Assembly (NCBI GenBank): GCA_943842425.1
Contig: CALTBR010000003.1
Span: 620,001 to 684,000 of the forward strand
DNA: 64,000 bases
Source of the DNA: UBA974 sp002292405
Lineage (GTDB): Bacteria; Bacteroidota; Bacteroidia; Flavobacteriales_D; Sanyastnellaceae
Direction of reading: 5' to 3'
The position numbers were made by a program, and so were the translations under genes. A model generated the notes under the pieces. The model saw only the letters and a list, made by a program, of their open reading frames with translations, had not been told where the DNA came from and did not search any database. Shown here one piece after another: positions 44,752-54,533 of this stretch. Each line of letters begins with the position of its first letter. Positions within the stretch are counted from its first letter, which is position 1.

Positions 44752-45242
44752 TTGCGTTCTAGATGCTCAAGTTTCTTCAGCATGGGCTCATATAAACTGT
44801 GACAATCCGACTTTTCTTGGTTGTTTAAGGCGGATCTTAAACTGAAAATTGAGTCTAACAAAGCCTGTTCATTTTCAATAGTATCACACTGCTCAACAAT
44901 TGTGAGACCTTCCATTGCTGCTCTAAAGTCCCCAGAAGTTGAGCATCTTACAATTAAATCAATTGAGTTGGTGGGAATAAAGCCTGAACTCCAAAGAAAT
45001 GACAGAACATCTGCATACATATGCTCTTTGCTGTCCTTTTGTAAAAACTCAAGGAAAACATCTTCCGCTGCACTGAGTTTAATAGATGATAAAAGTGTGC
45101 GCATTCTAGCTTTCAATGCATCTTCCTCACGAGAACTAAAGGCTTCTAACAATGGCTCAACCCATTTAATGGTACCGTTTTTCTCCGCCCTATCAAGAGC
45201 CTCAGATACTTTTTTATTGTCCTTAGATTCTAGATTTTTCAT
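44745..45242 (-). CDS. helical-repeat protein (HEAT-like), unknown function
   Basis: 165 aa with no signal peptide. The chain is almost entirely amphipathic helices (WVEPLLEAFSSREEDALKAR, AEDVFLEFLQKDSKEH, DLIVRCSTSGDFRAAMEGL), suggesting HEAT or armadillo-type repeats. It starts inside the end of the Nudix gene (ATGA), so the two are coupled. I do not recognise a specific family. Confidence 0.65.
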   Translation of the reverse strand: MKNLESKDNKKVSEALDRAEKNGTIKWVEPLLEAFSSREEDALKARMRTLLSSIKLSAAEDVFLEFLQKDSKEHMYADVLSFLWSSGFIPTNSIDLIVRCSTSGDFRAAMEGLTIVEQCDTIENEQALLDSIFSLRSALNNQEKSDCHSLYEPMLKKLEHLERNQ

Positions 45243-45871
45243 TTTGCAAATGTATCAATGAATTCTCTCAACATCATTGCTGTTGCACCCCAAACTAGGT
45301 GTTTTCCAAACTTTATCCCAGGAACCCCCACGCCATTAACTGTGTAATTACGCCAATTACTTTCCTCTGCTAAATCTGAAACTGGAAATATCAACAATGA
45401 ATTGACTTCCTTAGGATCTATTGAAAACAGAGGCCGAGCACTAAGCCAAGCTACATAAGGTTTAACGAGGAAATTACTCGGAGGAATATATAAGGGTGTT
45501 AGCGGACCTAAAATGTTTTCTAACTCAACTTTAACTCCTAACTCTTCTTTGCATTCTCTAATAGCTGTTTCAATATCATTGACATCATCAGAATCTCTTT
45601 CACCACCAGGAAAACCAATTTGTTTTGAATGCACCCCATCATATTCTGACCTTTCTATCAAGACACCCTCAATTTCGTTTACATCTTCTTTATCAGGAAA
45701 TAAAAGGATTAATACAGACGCATTCCTACAATTTGCCAAATTTTCTTTTGTGAAAGAACTCTCACGAAAGGGCGGAGCAGCTTTCAGCTGAGATTTTAAA
45801 CCTGCTACCTCTCCGGCTTCAAGGGATTCGGCTAACTTAAAAATTTTTAAATTTTCTATACTAAGATTCAC
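45239..45871 (-). CDS. Nudix hydrolase, CoA pyrophosphatase-like
   Basis: 210 aa with a GTG start at 45871; no ATG lies near the expected N-terminus. The Nudix box is complete (GGERDSDDVNDIETAIRECK followed by EELGV, about 88-112), giving the metal-binding Glu residues. The preceding HSKQIGFPGG matches the CoA-type Nudix signature, so hydrolysis of CoA to 3',5'-ADP and phosphopantetheine is the best guess. It is divergent from aat, and the HEAT-like gene is translated from its end. Confidence 0.85.
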   Translation of the reverse strand: MNLSIENLKIFKLAESLEAGEVAGLKSQLKAAPPFRESSFTKENLANCRNASVLILLFPDKEDVNEIEGVLIERSEYDGVHSKQIGFPGGERDSDDVNDIETAIRECKEELGVKVELENILGPLTPLYIPPSNFLVKPYVAWLSARPLFSIDPKEVNSLLIFPVSDLAEESNWRNYTVNGVGVPGIKFGKHLVWGATAMMLREFIDTFAK

Positions 45872-45892
45872 GACCGCAAGGTCGGTCAGTTC

Positions 45893-45900
45893 TACCTTTA
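45893..45900 (+). promoter_or_regulatory. -7 element of aat
   Basis: TACCTTTA (one mismatch to TAnnTTTG) ends 4 nt before the ATG at 45905. Confidence 0.45.
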
Positions 45901-45904
45901 CTCA

Positions 45905-46594
45905 ATGAAAGTGACACTACTAGATGATAGCAATGAGTTCCCACCTGTTTCTTCAGCAGACAAAAGTGGAATTGTGGCAGTTGGTGGTGATTTAAGTGCC
46001 GCAAGGCTTTTATCCGCTTATGAAAACGGTATCTTCCCGTGGTTTAATCCTGGCGAAATGATTATGTGGTGGTCACCTGAGGAAAGGGGAATCATACCCC
46101 TTGATGGTCTTAAGGTGCACAAGAGCATGAGAAATGAACTTAATCGGATGAGATACAATGTCACTTATGACACTTGTTTCAAAGATGTAATTACACAATG
46201 CTCTAAAAGCTTTAGGGGTGAGAAGACACAACCTGAAACTTGGATAGGCGATAATATGATCCATTCATATTTAGAATTACATAAGCTAGGTGTGGCTCAC
46301 TCAGTTGAGGTGTGGAAAGGTTCTGAACTCGTCGGAGGCTTATATGGCGTCTCTATTGGGCGGATGTTTTTTGGGGAAAGCATGTTCAGTAAGGCTACGA
46401 ACGCTTCAAAAATCGGATTATTCAATTTAGTAGAAAAATTGAGAAAGTGGGGGTTTGGGCCTATTGATTGCCAAATGATGAATCCACACCTTGAATCACT
46501 CGGGGCAATACCTATATCACGATCAGAATTTCAAAATATTTTAGATCAACATCTCAGTTCTGGCAAAACATTTTTAGGGACCTGGACAGAATAA
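45905..46594 (+). CDS. aat: leucyl/phenylalanyl-tRNA--protein transferase
   Basis: 229 aa. It adds Leu or Phe to the N-terminus of proteins with N-terminal Arg or Lys, marking them for ClpAP. The family core is clear: GIVAVGGDLSAARLLSAYENG, IFPWFNPGE, MWWSPEERGII, then GGLYGVSIGRMFFGESMFS and FGPIDCQMMNPHLESLGA. Length is typical. It is divergent from the Nudix gene with a promoter box just upstream of its ATG. Confidence 0.95.
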   Translation: MKVTLLDDSNEFPPVSSADKSGIVAVGGDLSAARLLSAYENGIFPWFNPGEMIMWWSPEERGIIPLDGLKVHKSMRNELNRMRYNVTYDTCFKDVITQCSKSFRGEKTQPETWIGDNMIHSYLELHKLGVAHSVEVWKGSELVGGLYGVSIGRMFFGESMFSKATNASKIGLFNLVEKLRKWGFGPIDCQMMNPHLESLGAIPISRSEFQNILDQHLSSGKTFLGTWTE

Positions 46595-46748
46595 GTATCA
46601 TACTGTAATGTTGCGGTATTAACATGTTATTAACAATTGGAATATTTTAGTTAACAAAGCGTTGATATCTGATTCTGCTAATTCATAAAAGTGGTTTATT
46701 TATAGGCTAACTTGCTTACTTCACCTTACCCCTTAATTTCTACCTGCT

Positions 46749-47027
46749 ATGCAAATGGATAAGTATGACTTCATGATCTTAGATATCATCCAAACTCATA
46801 AAATTGAAAACCAAAGCCACATAAGACTTAGCGTTTTAGAGAGAAACTTTTGGAAAAGCATTGAAGCAGATACTAATTTACATGTAGGGCAAGCACGTAT
46901 AGGGGAAAGAATAACTAATCTTTACCTAGATGGGCTTATTCAAAATAAAGATGGATACACACTAACGAAGAAAGGAAGAGAACAACGCTCATTTGCTCCT
47001 TGGAGTAAAGATGGTGAGTTAGCATAA
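46749..47027 (+). CDS. small winged-helix-like protein
   Basis: 92 aa with no signal peptide. The fold reads as a winged helix: helices DFMILDIIQTHKIEN and QARIGERITNLYLDGLIQN, then a wing GYTLTKKGREQ. This type of domain commonly binds DNA in small regulators. It is monocistronic and followed by a probable terminator. Target and role are unknown. Confidence 0.7.
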   Translation: MQMDKYDFMILDIIQTHKIENQSHIRLSVLERNFWKSIEADTNLHVGQARIGERITNLYLDGLIQNKDGYTLTKKGREQRSFAPWSKDGELA

Positions 47028-47053
47028 GCTTATCTTTATCATAAACTATAAAT

Positions 47054-47088
47054 AAAGGGTGTAACCAATAGATTATACCTTTTTTTTA
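47054..47088 (+). terminator. probable Rho-independent terminator after the winged-helix gene
   Basis: The stem AAAGGGTGTAA / TTATACCTTT has one bulge and one wobble, an 8-nt loop, and a following run of eight T residues. Confidence 0.5.
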
Positions 47089-47112
47089 TATACATAAATA
47101 TTTTGTTTACCC

Positions 47113-47385
47113 TTACTTCTTAACGGACTGTTTAGTCGTCTTTTTCGTTGACTTAACAGCTGTTTTTGCAGCAGATTTCACAGCTGGCTTCACAGCTGTT
47201 TTCTTAACTGGCGTCTTCTGTTCCTCCGCTGGCCTGTCATAAGATTCTTCTAAAATCTCAAGTGCAGGGTATTTTTCTCTCCAAAAATCAAGTTTACTAC
47301 GATCTCTCACCGTGATAACTGTTCTTCTATCTAATCGAACTTTAATATTAGGTTGTAGCTCTTTTGCTCTCTTTTTACGTGCCAT
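47113..47385 (-). CDS. small basic protein with histone H1-like Lys/Ala tail
   Basis: 90 aa. Residues 1-50 form a conserved-looking head (KVRLDRRTVITVRDRSKLDF, WREKYPALEILEESYD). The last 35 residues are low-complexity repeats of Lys, Ala, Thr and Val (VKKTAVKPAVKSAAKTAVKS), like the tails of bacterial H1-type nucleoid proteins. Non-specific DNA or RNA binding is likely. Length variation of the tail between strains is expected. It has no relation to its neighbours. Confidence 0.7.
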   Translation of the reverse strand: MARKKRAKELQPNIKVRLDRRTVITVRDRSKLDFWREKYPALEILEESYDRPAEEQKTPVKKTAVKPAVKSAAKTAVKSTKKTTKQSVKK

Positions 47386-47502
47386 TAGTTTTGTCTATTA
47401 TTACACCGCTTTATTGGATTCTGCTAATGAACGCAACTTGAGGTAAAGTTGAACCGTTTTTTTAATAATATTACTAAGATATTATAGTTAATTGGTAATT
47501 CC

Positions 47503-49725
47503 CTATCTAAGGAGGTTAACAACACCTCTTAACTCTTCAGCATCAACGTCATATCCCTGAACCCTAATAACCCATTGGTACATGCCGTCTGGAGCGAAAT
47601 ACTCACTGTCATATGTATTGCCCATCCAAGCATCTTCAAGTGATGTCGAAGTATAGACAATATCTCCCCATCTATTATAGATTACCAATTCAAAAGATTC
47701 TATTTGTCTTCCGACAATTTCAAAAGCATCATTAAGACCGTCATTGTTGGGTGTAAAAGCCGTTGGGATATATAGAATAACAGATCCATACAGGTGAACA
47801 GTTGCAACATCAAAACATCCATTGTTAGTTGTAACAGTAACCGCAGCATCATATTCATCTAATCCATCGTATGCATGTGTTACTTCTCTTTCATACCCAA
47901 ATTCTCCATCTCCGAAATCCCACAAGAAATTAAATGCTCCTAGAAAGGGCTCTTCTGGAAATGTCAGGACATCAAATTCATATGTATCATCTCCCTGATC
48001 ATAGCGAATAATAGTGGCTTCAACTGTTTCAACATCAACACGTGTTGAACCGGTAATCATGTAATCACAGTTATCAATAACGGTAACCTCGTAGGTAGTT
48101 CCAACAGGAGGTGAAATCGTGTGAGCGAGATCATCATCTAAGAAGTTTTCCCAAAGTATTTGGTATGGAGGCTGGCCTCCAGCGAGATCTAATTCAAGAA
48201 TTGTACTGGCACCATTGCATAAAAGCGTGTCATTTGGCATGGACATTTCTAATGGATCATAGGGTACTTCAAAAAGTGTTTGAAGATATACTTCTCTGTC
48301 ACAGGCATCTTGGATATAAATTTCCATAAGATGCGTGGTTAAAGATGTATGTTCTATACATTCTTCTGAGCCAAAATCAATTCCGTTTATGGTCCAATTG
48401 TATGTTACCGGAGGATATTCTAAAAGCGGGTCTTGAATTAAGTCGACACACACCGTTTCAAACTCATCACATAAAACAGTTACTATATCAGGAGTTACTG
48501 CTTCAAGCGGCGGTGTGTCATATATGAACACGCTTAGAGAGCTTTCAGTCGTACCACTGACAATATTTAATATTAACTCCTCAGTTACCTCATCAATATA
48601 ATCTTGTGGGACGGTGAAGGATAAAGCTATCTCATACTCACCAACGGGAATAACGGCGCTTTCCGGCAAACCTACAATGTCCTCATTAAAGGATGCTTCT
48701 GAGAGAGGATCTACGTTTATATCAAAGGCGAACGGATACACAGAAGGAACAAGACAAGGACGGCTGATTGTAATTGTCGAAATGCCGCAATCTTCCCAAG
48801 CACAGTAAATAACAACATCATCAAGAGGGTCGGGATCACATTCTGGTGCTGCTGAAGCTTCATACTCTGTTGGTATAGGGGATCCAAAACTGCCTTCCTC
48901 AAGAACTACAATTGATTCTAGAGCAGTATCAGACCCATCCGCAATGGCAAGTTTAATGTGATACGTAAGTCCGCAACTTACAGGATGAGAGGCTGTGAAA
49001 GGAACAGTATAGCCATTAATGCATGGAGCATCAACAGCATTGGGATTATCTATATAATACTCTGCATTTAAAACATCATTTATAGAACTAATTGTTATAG
49101 GTAAAGGCGGATCAGTATCGGGAACTTGAGCGATGTTAACTGCTCCATCTGGGAATCCTGCGGGAGAAGCAAAAGGACCTGTTATTCCAGGGCCAGAAAG
49201 AAAAAAAGCAAAAATATCGTTGTATTGAGAATTCACCCAAGCTAGGTACTCATCCGATCCGAAAATATAATTAAACGACACAAAATCTCCGGAAGGTTGA
49301 AAATCGAATTCAAGAATACAAACATCGTTTACAGAATTAACAGAAAATGCTTGTCCAATTAAAGGTGGAACTGAATTTGCTACTGTCAATAAGTCGGCAT
49401 CATTTACTGTATTTGGACAAGTCGCACAAAACCCTGCATTACATGGGCCAGCAGGATTGGAAGCTTGATCACTACTTAAAACCACTCCACTTTCAATTCC
49501 GAAATCACCTCCATTGGTCATATATCCTATTTGTTCTAAAGAACCAGAAAATGTGACATTGGTCGCAGTCACTCCTTCTCCAAGAAGTACATTATTAACG
49601 TATTGTGTCGGGGTCATAGCTTGAGAGATATTCATCTGAGCTATGAAAGTTGCAGGAGAAAAAGTCAATAGAAAACTTAATGCATAAACTACACGCGAAA
49701 TCGATAAAAGTAACGTTTGATTCAT
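47503..49725 (-). CDS. choice-of-anchor L protein with type-B T9SS sorting domain
   Basis: 740 aa from the ATG at 49725 (an ATG is also at 49728, and the frame runs to a TTG in the divergent gene). The signal peptide is MNQTLLLSISRVVYALSFLL, cleaved near FIAQ. A choice-of-anchor L domain occupies about 25-275 (GIESGVVLSSDQASN, LEFDFQPSGDFVSFNYIFGS, DEYLAWVNSQYNDIFAFFLS). Ig-like and PKD-like domains follow (WDFGDGEFGYEREVTHAYDG near 620). The last 90 residues are the type-B sorting domain (YIPTAFTPNNDGLND, LVIYNRWGDIVYTS). It is a predicted cell-surface T9SS cargo; no PorP/SprF gene lies beside it. Confidence 0.88.
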   Translation of the reverse strand: MNQTLLLSISRVVYALSFLLTFSPATFIAQMNISQAMTPTQYVNNVLLGEGVTATNVTFSGSLEQIGYMTNGGDFGIESGVVLSSDQASNPAGPCNAGFCATCPNTVNDADLLTVANSVPPLIGQAFSVNSVNDVCILEFDFQPSGDFVSFNYIFGSDEYLAWVNSQYNDIFAFFLSGPGITGPFASPAGFPDGAVNIAQVPDTDPPLPITISSINDVLNAEYYIDNPNAVDAPCINGYTVPFTASHPVSCGLTYHIKLAIADGSDTALESIVVLEEGSFGSPIPTEYEASAAPECDPDPLDDVVIYCAWEDCGISTITISRPCLVPSVYPFAFDINVDPLSEASFNEDIVGLPESAVIPVGEYEIALSFTVPQDYIDEVTEELILNIVSGTTESSLSVFIYDTPPLEAVTPDIVTVLCDEFETVCVDLIQDPLLEYPPVTYNWTINGIDFGSEECIEHTSLTTHLMEIYIQDACDREVYLQTLFEVPYDPLEMSMPNDTLLCNGASTILELDLAGGQPPYQILWENFLDDDLAHTISPPVGTTYEVTVIDNCDYMITGSTRVDVETVEATIIRYDQGDDTYEFDVLTFPEEPFLGAFNFLWDFGDGEFGYEREVTHAYDGLDEYDAAVTVTTNNGCFDVATVHLYGSVILYIPTAFTPNNDGLNDAFEIVGRQIESFELVIYNRWGDIVYTSTSLEDAWMGNTYDSEYFAPDGMYQWVIRVQGYDVDAEELRGVVNLLR

Positions 49726-49775
49726 CATAGTAATTTGAATAAAGGTAAGCTTTTTTATCAAACAACTTATATCCC

Positions 49776-49783
49776 TAAGTTTG
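49776..49783 (+). promoter_or_regulatory. -7 element placed for leaderless transcription of the GlmU-like gene
   Basis: TAAGTTTG is an exact TAnnTTTG match ending 4 nt before the ATG at 49788. Confidence 0.6.
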
Positions 49784-49787
49784 CTAC

Positions 49788-50927
49788 ATGACAAACATCC
49801 TATTTTTTTCAGATTCTAAATGCATTAATTTATATCCTATTAACCTCGGAAAATGTGCGTCAACACTACATTTTGGGGTGAGATCTGTGTCAACTCAATG
49901 GGTCGAAGCAATTGCTGAAAATAAAATTAAAAACACCTCTTGCATTAGACTCAATTCAAGACTTATGCCTACAAAAGCTTCTGTAGAATTTGTTTGTCAA
50001 ATGATTTCGGGTGATAAATGGGTTGTAAATGGTGAAACACTTGCCGAAATTGAAGGAGATGTTAGCAAAGAAGTTGGTGGTGATGTATCTGCAATATTAA
50101 CGGCCTCTGCTGCTGATTATTTCGAGTTATGTGGCGAAGGAATTAGAACTGATATTGACCGACTTAAGCTCGTGTGGGGCGCAAGAAGCTTAGATGAATC
50201 TGAGCGAGAATCTTGGGCTATGAATGGTGTGTTTTTTCATGGTGATTTAGAAAAAGTTCATATATCACCCGGAGTGAAAATAAGGAGTTGTACGATAAAT
50301 ACAGAAAGTGGTGATGTTATTCTAGGGCCCCATTCAGAGATTATGGAAGGATCTTGTATTAGAGGGCCATTTGCCCTTGGAGAAAATAGTACAGTAAAAA
50401 TGGGGAGTCAGATTTACGGCCCAACTTCTATTGGACAGCACTGTAAAGTTGGAGGTGAAGTAAGTAACATCGTCATGCATGATTATTCAAACAAAGGTCA
50501 CGGTGGATTTGTAGGAAACAGTGTCATCGGATCTTGGTGTAATTTAGGAGCAGAGACTACTTCAAGTAATTTAAAAAATACGTACGGAGAGGTTAAACTC
50601 TATAGCGCTAAAGAACGGAAACTTATTCATGGAGGCCGCATTTTTTGTGGGTTATTAATGGGGGACCACAGTAAAACGGCTATACACACCGCTTTCAATA
50701 CAGCAACTGTTGTCGGAGCATTTTGCAATGTTTTCGGCAAAGGAGCTCCAGAAAAACACATCCCCTCATTTACATGGGGAGGTTCTGAAGGAGTGAAAGA
50801 ATACAGAATCGAGCAAGCAATAAGTACAGCTAAAAAAGTAATGGCTCGGAGAAATATCGAATTGACTTTTAAAGAAGAGGCCGCAATTGAAAAACTGTTT
50901 AATGACACATCCGCAGACAGAGTATGA
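49788..50927 (+). CDS. GlmU-like sugar nucleotidyltransferase-family protein with left-handed beta-helix
   Basis: 379 aa. The N-terminal half (1-165) is a degenerate nucleotidyltransferase-like domain (NILFFSDSKCINLYPI, RSVSTQWVEAIAENKI, IRLNSRLMPTKA). Residues 165-330 form a hexapeptide left-handed beta-helix (GVKIRSCTINTESGDVILGP, GSQIYGPTSIGQHCKVGGEV, IGSWCNLGAETTSSNL). This is a Bacteroidota-specific family near GlmU; the usual GlmU nucleotide loop (LAAGxGTRM) is absent, so uridylyltransferase activity is doubtful and an acyltransferase or scaffold role is more likely. It is followed 61 nt later by lon. Confidence 0.85.
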   Translation: MTNILFFSDSKCINLYPINLGKCASTLHFGVRSVSTQWVEAIAENKIKNTSCIRLNSRLMPTKASVEFVCQMISGDKWVVNGETLAEIEGDVSKEVGGDVSAILTASAADYFELCGEGIRTDIDRLKLVWGARSLDESERESWAMNGVFFHGDLEKVHISPGVKIRSCTINTESGDVILGPHSEIMEGSCIRGPFALGENSTVKMGSQIYGPTSIGQHCKVGGEVSNIVMHDYSNKGHGGFVGNSVIGSWCNLGAETTSSNLKNTYGEVKLYSAKERKLIHGGRIFCGLLMGDHSKTAIHTAFNTATVVGAFCNVFGKGAPEKHIPSFTWGGSEGVKEYRIEQAISTAKKVMARRNIELTFKEEAAIEKLFNDTSADRV

Positions 50928-50988
50928 CACCATGTCACAAATACACAATGGCACGTCCATTGCAAAGCATATAGTCTATACAAACTAA

Positions 50989-53445
50989 ATGATTAATATA
51001 AAAGATCCCTTTAATTTACTTACTGAGTCTCAAGACAGCGAGTTTATTCCGTTAATTTCTGAAGAAGATGAAAAAGCGATGCACGAAGAAGATGTGCCAG
51101 ACTCTCTTCCGTTATTATCTCTTAGAAACACGGTGCTTTTCCCTGGCGTAGTGATTCCTATCACCGTCGGGCGCGACAGCTCGCTAAAGGTAATTAAAGA
51201 AGCAAATAAGGGGTCCTTAAGCATAGGTGTTGTAAGCCAAATTGATCCTGAAGTCGAGATCCCAGCTGGATCTGATTTAAATAAAGTTGGGACTATTGCT
51301 CGCATTATTAAAATGCTGAGAATGCCTGATGGGACTAAGACTGTTATTATACAAGGTCAAAGAAGGTTTACTTGGGATATCATCGTTCAAGAAGAGCCTT
51401 ACCTTAAGGCAAGTGTAAAAGCATTCGGGCAGGTGGAAGATTTGGAAGACACTAAATCAAGGGAAGCTCTGATTGAGAGTTTAAAAGATCTAGCCATTGA
51501 GATTATCAAGATGAGCCCCACCATTCCCTCAGAAGCTGCAGGTGCAATAAAAAACATCGAACGACTAAGTTTCCTTGTCAACTTCATTGGCTCAAACATG
51601 AATGCTACAGTGCAGTCTAAGCAAGAACTTTTAGAGGTTGAAGGTCTTGAAGAACGAGCAAATAAGTTACTAGAAATGCTTCTCAAAGAGAAGCAGCTTT
51701 TAGAGCTTAAAAATGACATTCAAAATAAAGTCCAAAGTGACCTTAATCAACAACAAAAAGAATATTTTCTAAATCAACAAATCAAGAAAATACAGGAAGA
51801 GTTAGGAGCGAATCCCTTAAAGGAGGAAATAGAGGAAAGGAAAGCTAAATCTCTAAAGAAAAAATGGCCCGAAGAAGCTGAAGCTCTGTTTGAGAAAGAG
51901 ATTCAAAAGCTAGAGCGGATGAATCCACAAGCTGCTGAATACAGTATGCAGTCAAATTACATCGATTTACTTCTTGAACTTCCTTGGGATGAAGTTTCTA
52001 AAGACAACTTTGATTTAAAAAATGCCATTAAAGTTCTAGATAGCGACCACTATGGGCTTAATAAAGTGAAAGAACGAATAGTGGAACACTTAGCCGTTCT
52101 GAAAATAAAAGGAGATCTTAAAGCTCCAATACTTTGTTTATACGGCCCACCTGGAGTTGGTAAAACTTCACTGGGGAGAAGTATAGCGGAAGCGTTGGGG
52201 CGTAAATATGTCAGGATGAGTCTTGGTGGAATGAGAGATGAAGCTGAAATCAGAGGTCATCGAAAAACATACATCGGCGCAATGCCTGGGAGGATTCTAC
52301 AAAACCTTAAGAAAGCCGGAACTTCTAACCCCTTGTTTATCTTAGATGAAATTGATAAGCTTACTCGAGACAACCATGGTGACCCTTCATCTGCACTACT
52401 CGAAGTACTTGACCCAGAACAAAACAGTACTTTCCATGACAATTACCTAGATTTAGATTACGACCTAAGTAGAGTTATGTTTATTGCTACATGTAATGAC
52501 CTATCCACTATTCATCCTGCGCTTCGTGATAGAATGGAAATAATTGAAGTCTCTGGCTACACTATTCAAGAAAAAGTGCAAATTGCGAAGAGGCATCTAT
52601 TACCTAAAATAGTAAGTAACACGGGTTTAAAGAAATCTGAAATCTCTGTGCCTATAGCCACCCTTGAAAAAGTTGTAGAGCTTTACACGAATGAATCGGG
52701 CGTTAGAGGACTTGACAAGAGAGTTGCTAAAATCGTTAGAAACAGAGCAAAGGAGATCGCCATGGAGGAGCCGTATACTCCAGAGGTGAAATCAGATGAT
52801 TTATCTGGCATCTTGGGCAGACCTCGAGAGCGAGATAAATATTCAAACAATGATGTCGCAGGAGTCGTGACAGGATTAGCTTGGACGCCTACAGGAGGAG
52901 ATATCTTATTTATTGAAACTTCTCTCACACCTGGTAAAGGGAAACTTACTCTCACGGGGAATTTAGGAGAAGTCATGAAAGAGAGTGCAATCATCTCACA
53001 TGAATATCTCAAAGCACATGCTTTAGATTTAGGTATAGACCCTCAGATATTTGAGAAGTGGAATGTCCATGTACACGTTCCGCAAGGCGCTATTAAAAAA
53101 GATGGGCCTAGCGCGGGAATCACAATGCTTACAGCACTTGCTTCTGCGTTCTCTCAAAGAAAGGTGAGGAAGTACCTTGCGATGAGCGGTGAGATTACAC
53201 TTAGAGGACAAGTACTACCAGTTGGTGGAGTGAAGGAGAAAATATTAGCAGCAAAACGTGCTGGTATTAAAGAAATTATCCTTTGCGAAAGAAATCGTCA
53301 AGACATAGAGGAAATAGACGATCGTTATGTCAGGGGGATGAAGTTCACCTATGCAAACAAAATGAACGAAGTCGTTAGACGTGCTTTGCTATCAACTAAA
53401 GTTGATTCACCTTTAGACTTAGATGTTAAACAAACAAATTCATAG
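50989..53445 (+). CDS. lon: ATP-dependent protease Lon
   Basis: 818 aa. It degrades misfolded and regulatory proteins in the cytoplasm. N-terminal substrate domain at about 40-245 (LPLLSLRNTVLFPGVVIPI); AAA+ module with Walker A GPPGVGKTS (about 387), Walker B FILDEIDK and LLEVLDPEQN; C-terminal protease domain with catalytic Ser in KDGPSAGITM (about 707) and Lys in GGVKEKILAAKRAG (about 750). Length is normal for Lon. It lies upstream of porQ and cmk on the same strand and may share their transcript. Confidence 0.96.
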   Translation: MINIKDPFNLLTESQDSEFIPLISEEDEKAMHEEDVPDSLPLLSLRNTVLFPGVVIPITVGRDSSLKVIKEANKGSLSIGVVSQIDPEVEIPAGSDLNKVGTIARIIKMLRMPDGTKTVIIQGQRRFTWDIIVQEEPYLKASVKAFGQVEDLEDTKSREALIESLKDLAIEIIKMSPTIPSEAAGAIKNIERLSFLVNFIGSNMNATVQSKQELLEVEGLEERANKLLEMLLKEKQLLELKNDIQNKVQSDLNQQQKEYFLNQQIKKIQEELGANPLKEEIEERKAKSLKKKWPEEAEALFEKEIQKLERMNPQAAEYSMQSNYIDLLLELPWDEVSKDNFDLKNAIKVLDSDHYGLNKVKERIVEHLAVLKIKGDLKAPILCLYGPPGVGKTSLGRSIAEALGRKYVRMSLGGMRDEAEIRGHRKTYIGAMPGRILQNLKKAGTSNPLFILDEIDKLTRDNHGDPSSALLEVLDPEQNSTFHDNYLDLDYDLSRVMFIATCNDLSTIHPALRDRMEIIEVSGYTIQEKVQIAKRHLLPKIVSNTGLKKSEISVPIATLEKVVELYTNESGVRGLDKRVAKIVRNRAKEIAMEEPYTPEVKSDDLSGILGRPRERDKYSNNDVAGVVTGLAWTPTGGDILFIETSLTPGKGKLTLTGNLGEVMKESAIISHEYLKAHALDLGIDPQIFEKWNVHVHVPQGAIKKDGPSAGITMLTALASAFSQRKVRKYLAMSGEITLRGQVLPVGGVKEKILAAKRAGIKEIILCERNRQDIEEIDDRYVRGMKFTYANKMNEVVRRALLSTKVDSPLDLDVKQTNS

Positions 53446-53455
53446 CTGCTCATTT

Positions 53456-54505
53456 ATGCCCACTACCCTATCGCTTTCATCTCTAATCAAGCTTGCTTTA
53501 ACTTTTGTATTCACCGGAATTCTACTCGTTGCAAATGCACAAAACACAGTCTCTGGCTCTATGCCATTAGACTTAGCGATCGATGCGAGAAGTGCTGCTT
53601 TAGGTGGCAAAGTGGTTGCCGATTTAAAGCCTGATGGTCATGCATCTTCATACAATCCAATTTCAGTTGATAGCAGTGCTGTAGGTATCATCCACACCTC
53701 TTATTTAAACTATTATGCAGCAATACAACTTGGTGCTCTAGATGCAGTCATTAAAACTGGAGACAAACACACAATCCATGTTGGAGCGAGGTTTGCGTCG
53801 TTTGGTAAATTCTCTGGCTATGATGTTTCTGGTTTGCCTACAGGTGATTTTTCCGGTGGAGATTATGTGTTGCAATCTGGAATTAAATGGGAATTAGATT
53901 CTGTTTGGTCTATAGGAATAACAGGGTGGGGAGGATTTAGGAACTTAGCTTTAGAAAATGCTGGGATTTTAGGAATTGACGCGGCTGTTATAGGACGTTG
54001 GCCGGATAGGAATTTTGCTGCTGGCGTCTTACTTTCAGGGTTTGGAAGACAATTCGCTGGAACTGGCAGTCAACCCGTAGGAGCTATGCCTATAAATTTT
54101 CAGATAGGCTTCACAAAAGGATTCGAAAATGCACCATTTCAATTGTATCTAAAAGCCCAAAATATGGAGACTTGGGAACTTGCACCAGACGGATTTTATG
54201 AGGATGGTATTGACCCTTTAACAGGTGAGACGATACAAAATACCACTTGGGAATTTGGTGATCAATTTATGAGACATATCACAGCAGGAGTTGAAATAAA
54301 CCTCGGAAGTGGGTTAGCTGCTCAGTTTGGTTACGACCATAGAAGACGTATAGAAATGGCATCTATGGGAAGAAAGGGGACAAATGGGTTTTCTATGGGT
54401 GTACATCTAAGAATCAGAGAAACGGATATAGGTTTAGCAAGAAACACATACCATTTTGCTGGATCATCTACACATCTTTCAATCGCAATTGCACTTCCTG
54501 ACTAA
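53456..54505 (+). CDS. porQ: type IX secretion system protein PorQ
   Basis: 349 aa from the ATG at 53456, 10 nt after lon; an upstream ATG at 53423 lies inside lon and lacks a good signal peptide. The signal peptide runs to about residue 30 (FTGILLVANAQ). It is an outer-membrane FadL-like barrel of the PorQ/PorV group: DLAIDARSAALGGKVVAD, SYNPISVDSSAVGIIHTSYL and many strands to the C-terminus. PorQ is part of the T9SS attachment complex needed to export the sorting-domain proteins found in this window. The porQ-cmk order is conserved in Bacteroidota and supports the call. Confidence 0.9.
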   Translation: MPTTLSLSSLIKLALTFVFTGILLVANAQNTVSGSMPLDLAIDARSAALGGKVVADLKPDGHASSYNPISVDSSAVGIIHTSYLNYYAAIQLGALDAVIKTGDKHTIHVGARFASFGKFSGYDVSGLPTGDFSGGDYVLQSGIKWELDSVWSIGITGWGGFRNLALENAGILGIDAAVIGRWPDRNFAAGVLLSGFGRQFAGTGSQPVGAMPINFQIGFTKGFENAPFQLYLKAQNMETWELAPDGFYEDGIDPLTGETIQNTTWEFGDQFMRHITAGVEINLGSGLAAQFGYDHRRRIEMASMGRKGTNGFSMGVHLRIRETDIGLARNTYHFAGSSTHLSIAIALPD

Positions 54506-54533
54506 TTTAGGTCAATGATTAAAGTTGGGTGAT

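Noticed and set aside
45868..45890. Small palindrome GACCGCAAGGTC between Nudix and aat genes
   Set aside because: The stem is only 4 bp and it overlaps the GTG start region; not enough to call an operator or terminator.
48111..48902. Short plus-strand frames opposite the choice-of-anchor L gene
   Set aside because: They are antisense shadows without starts, promoters or family features.
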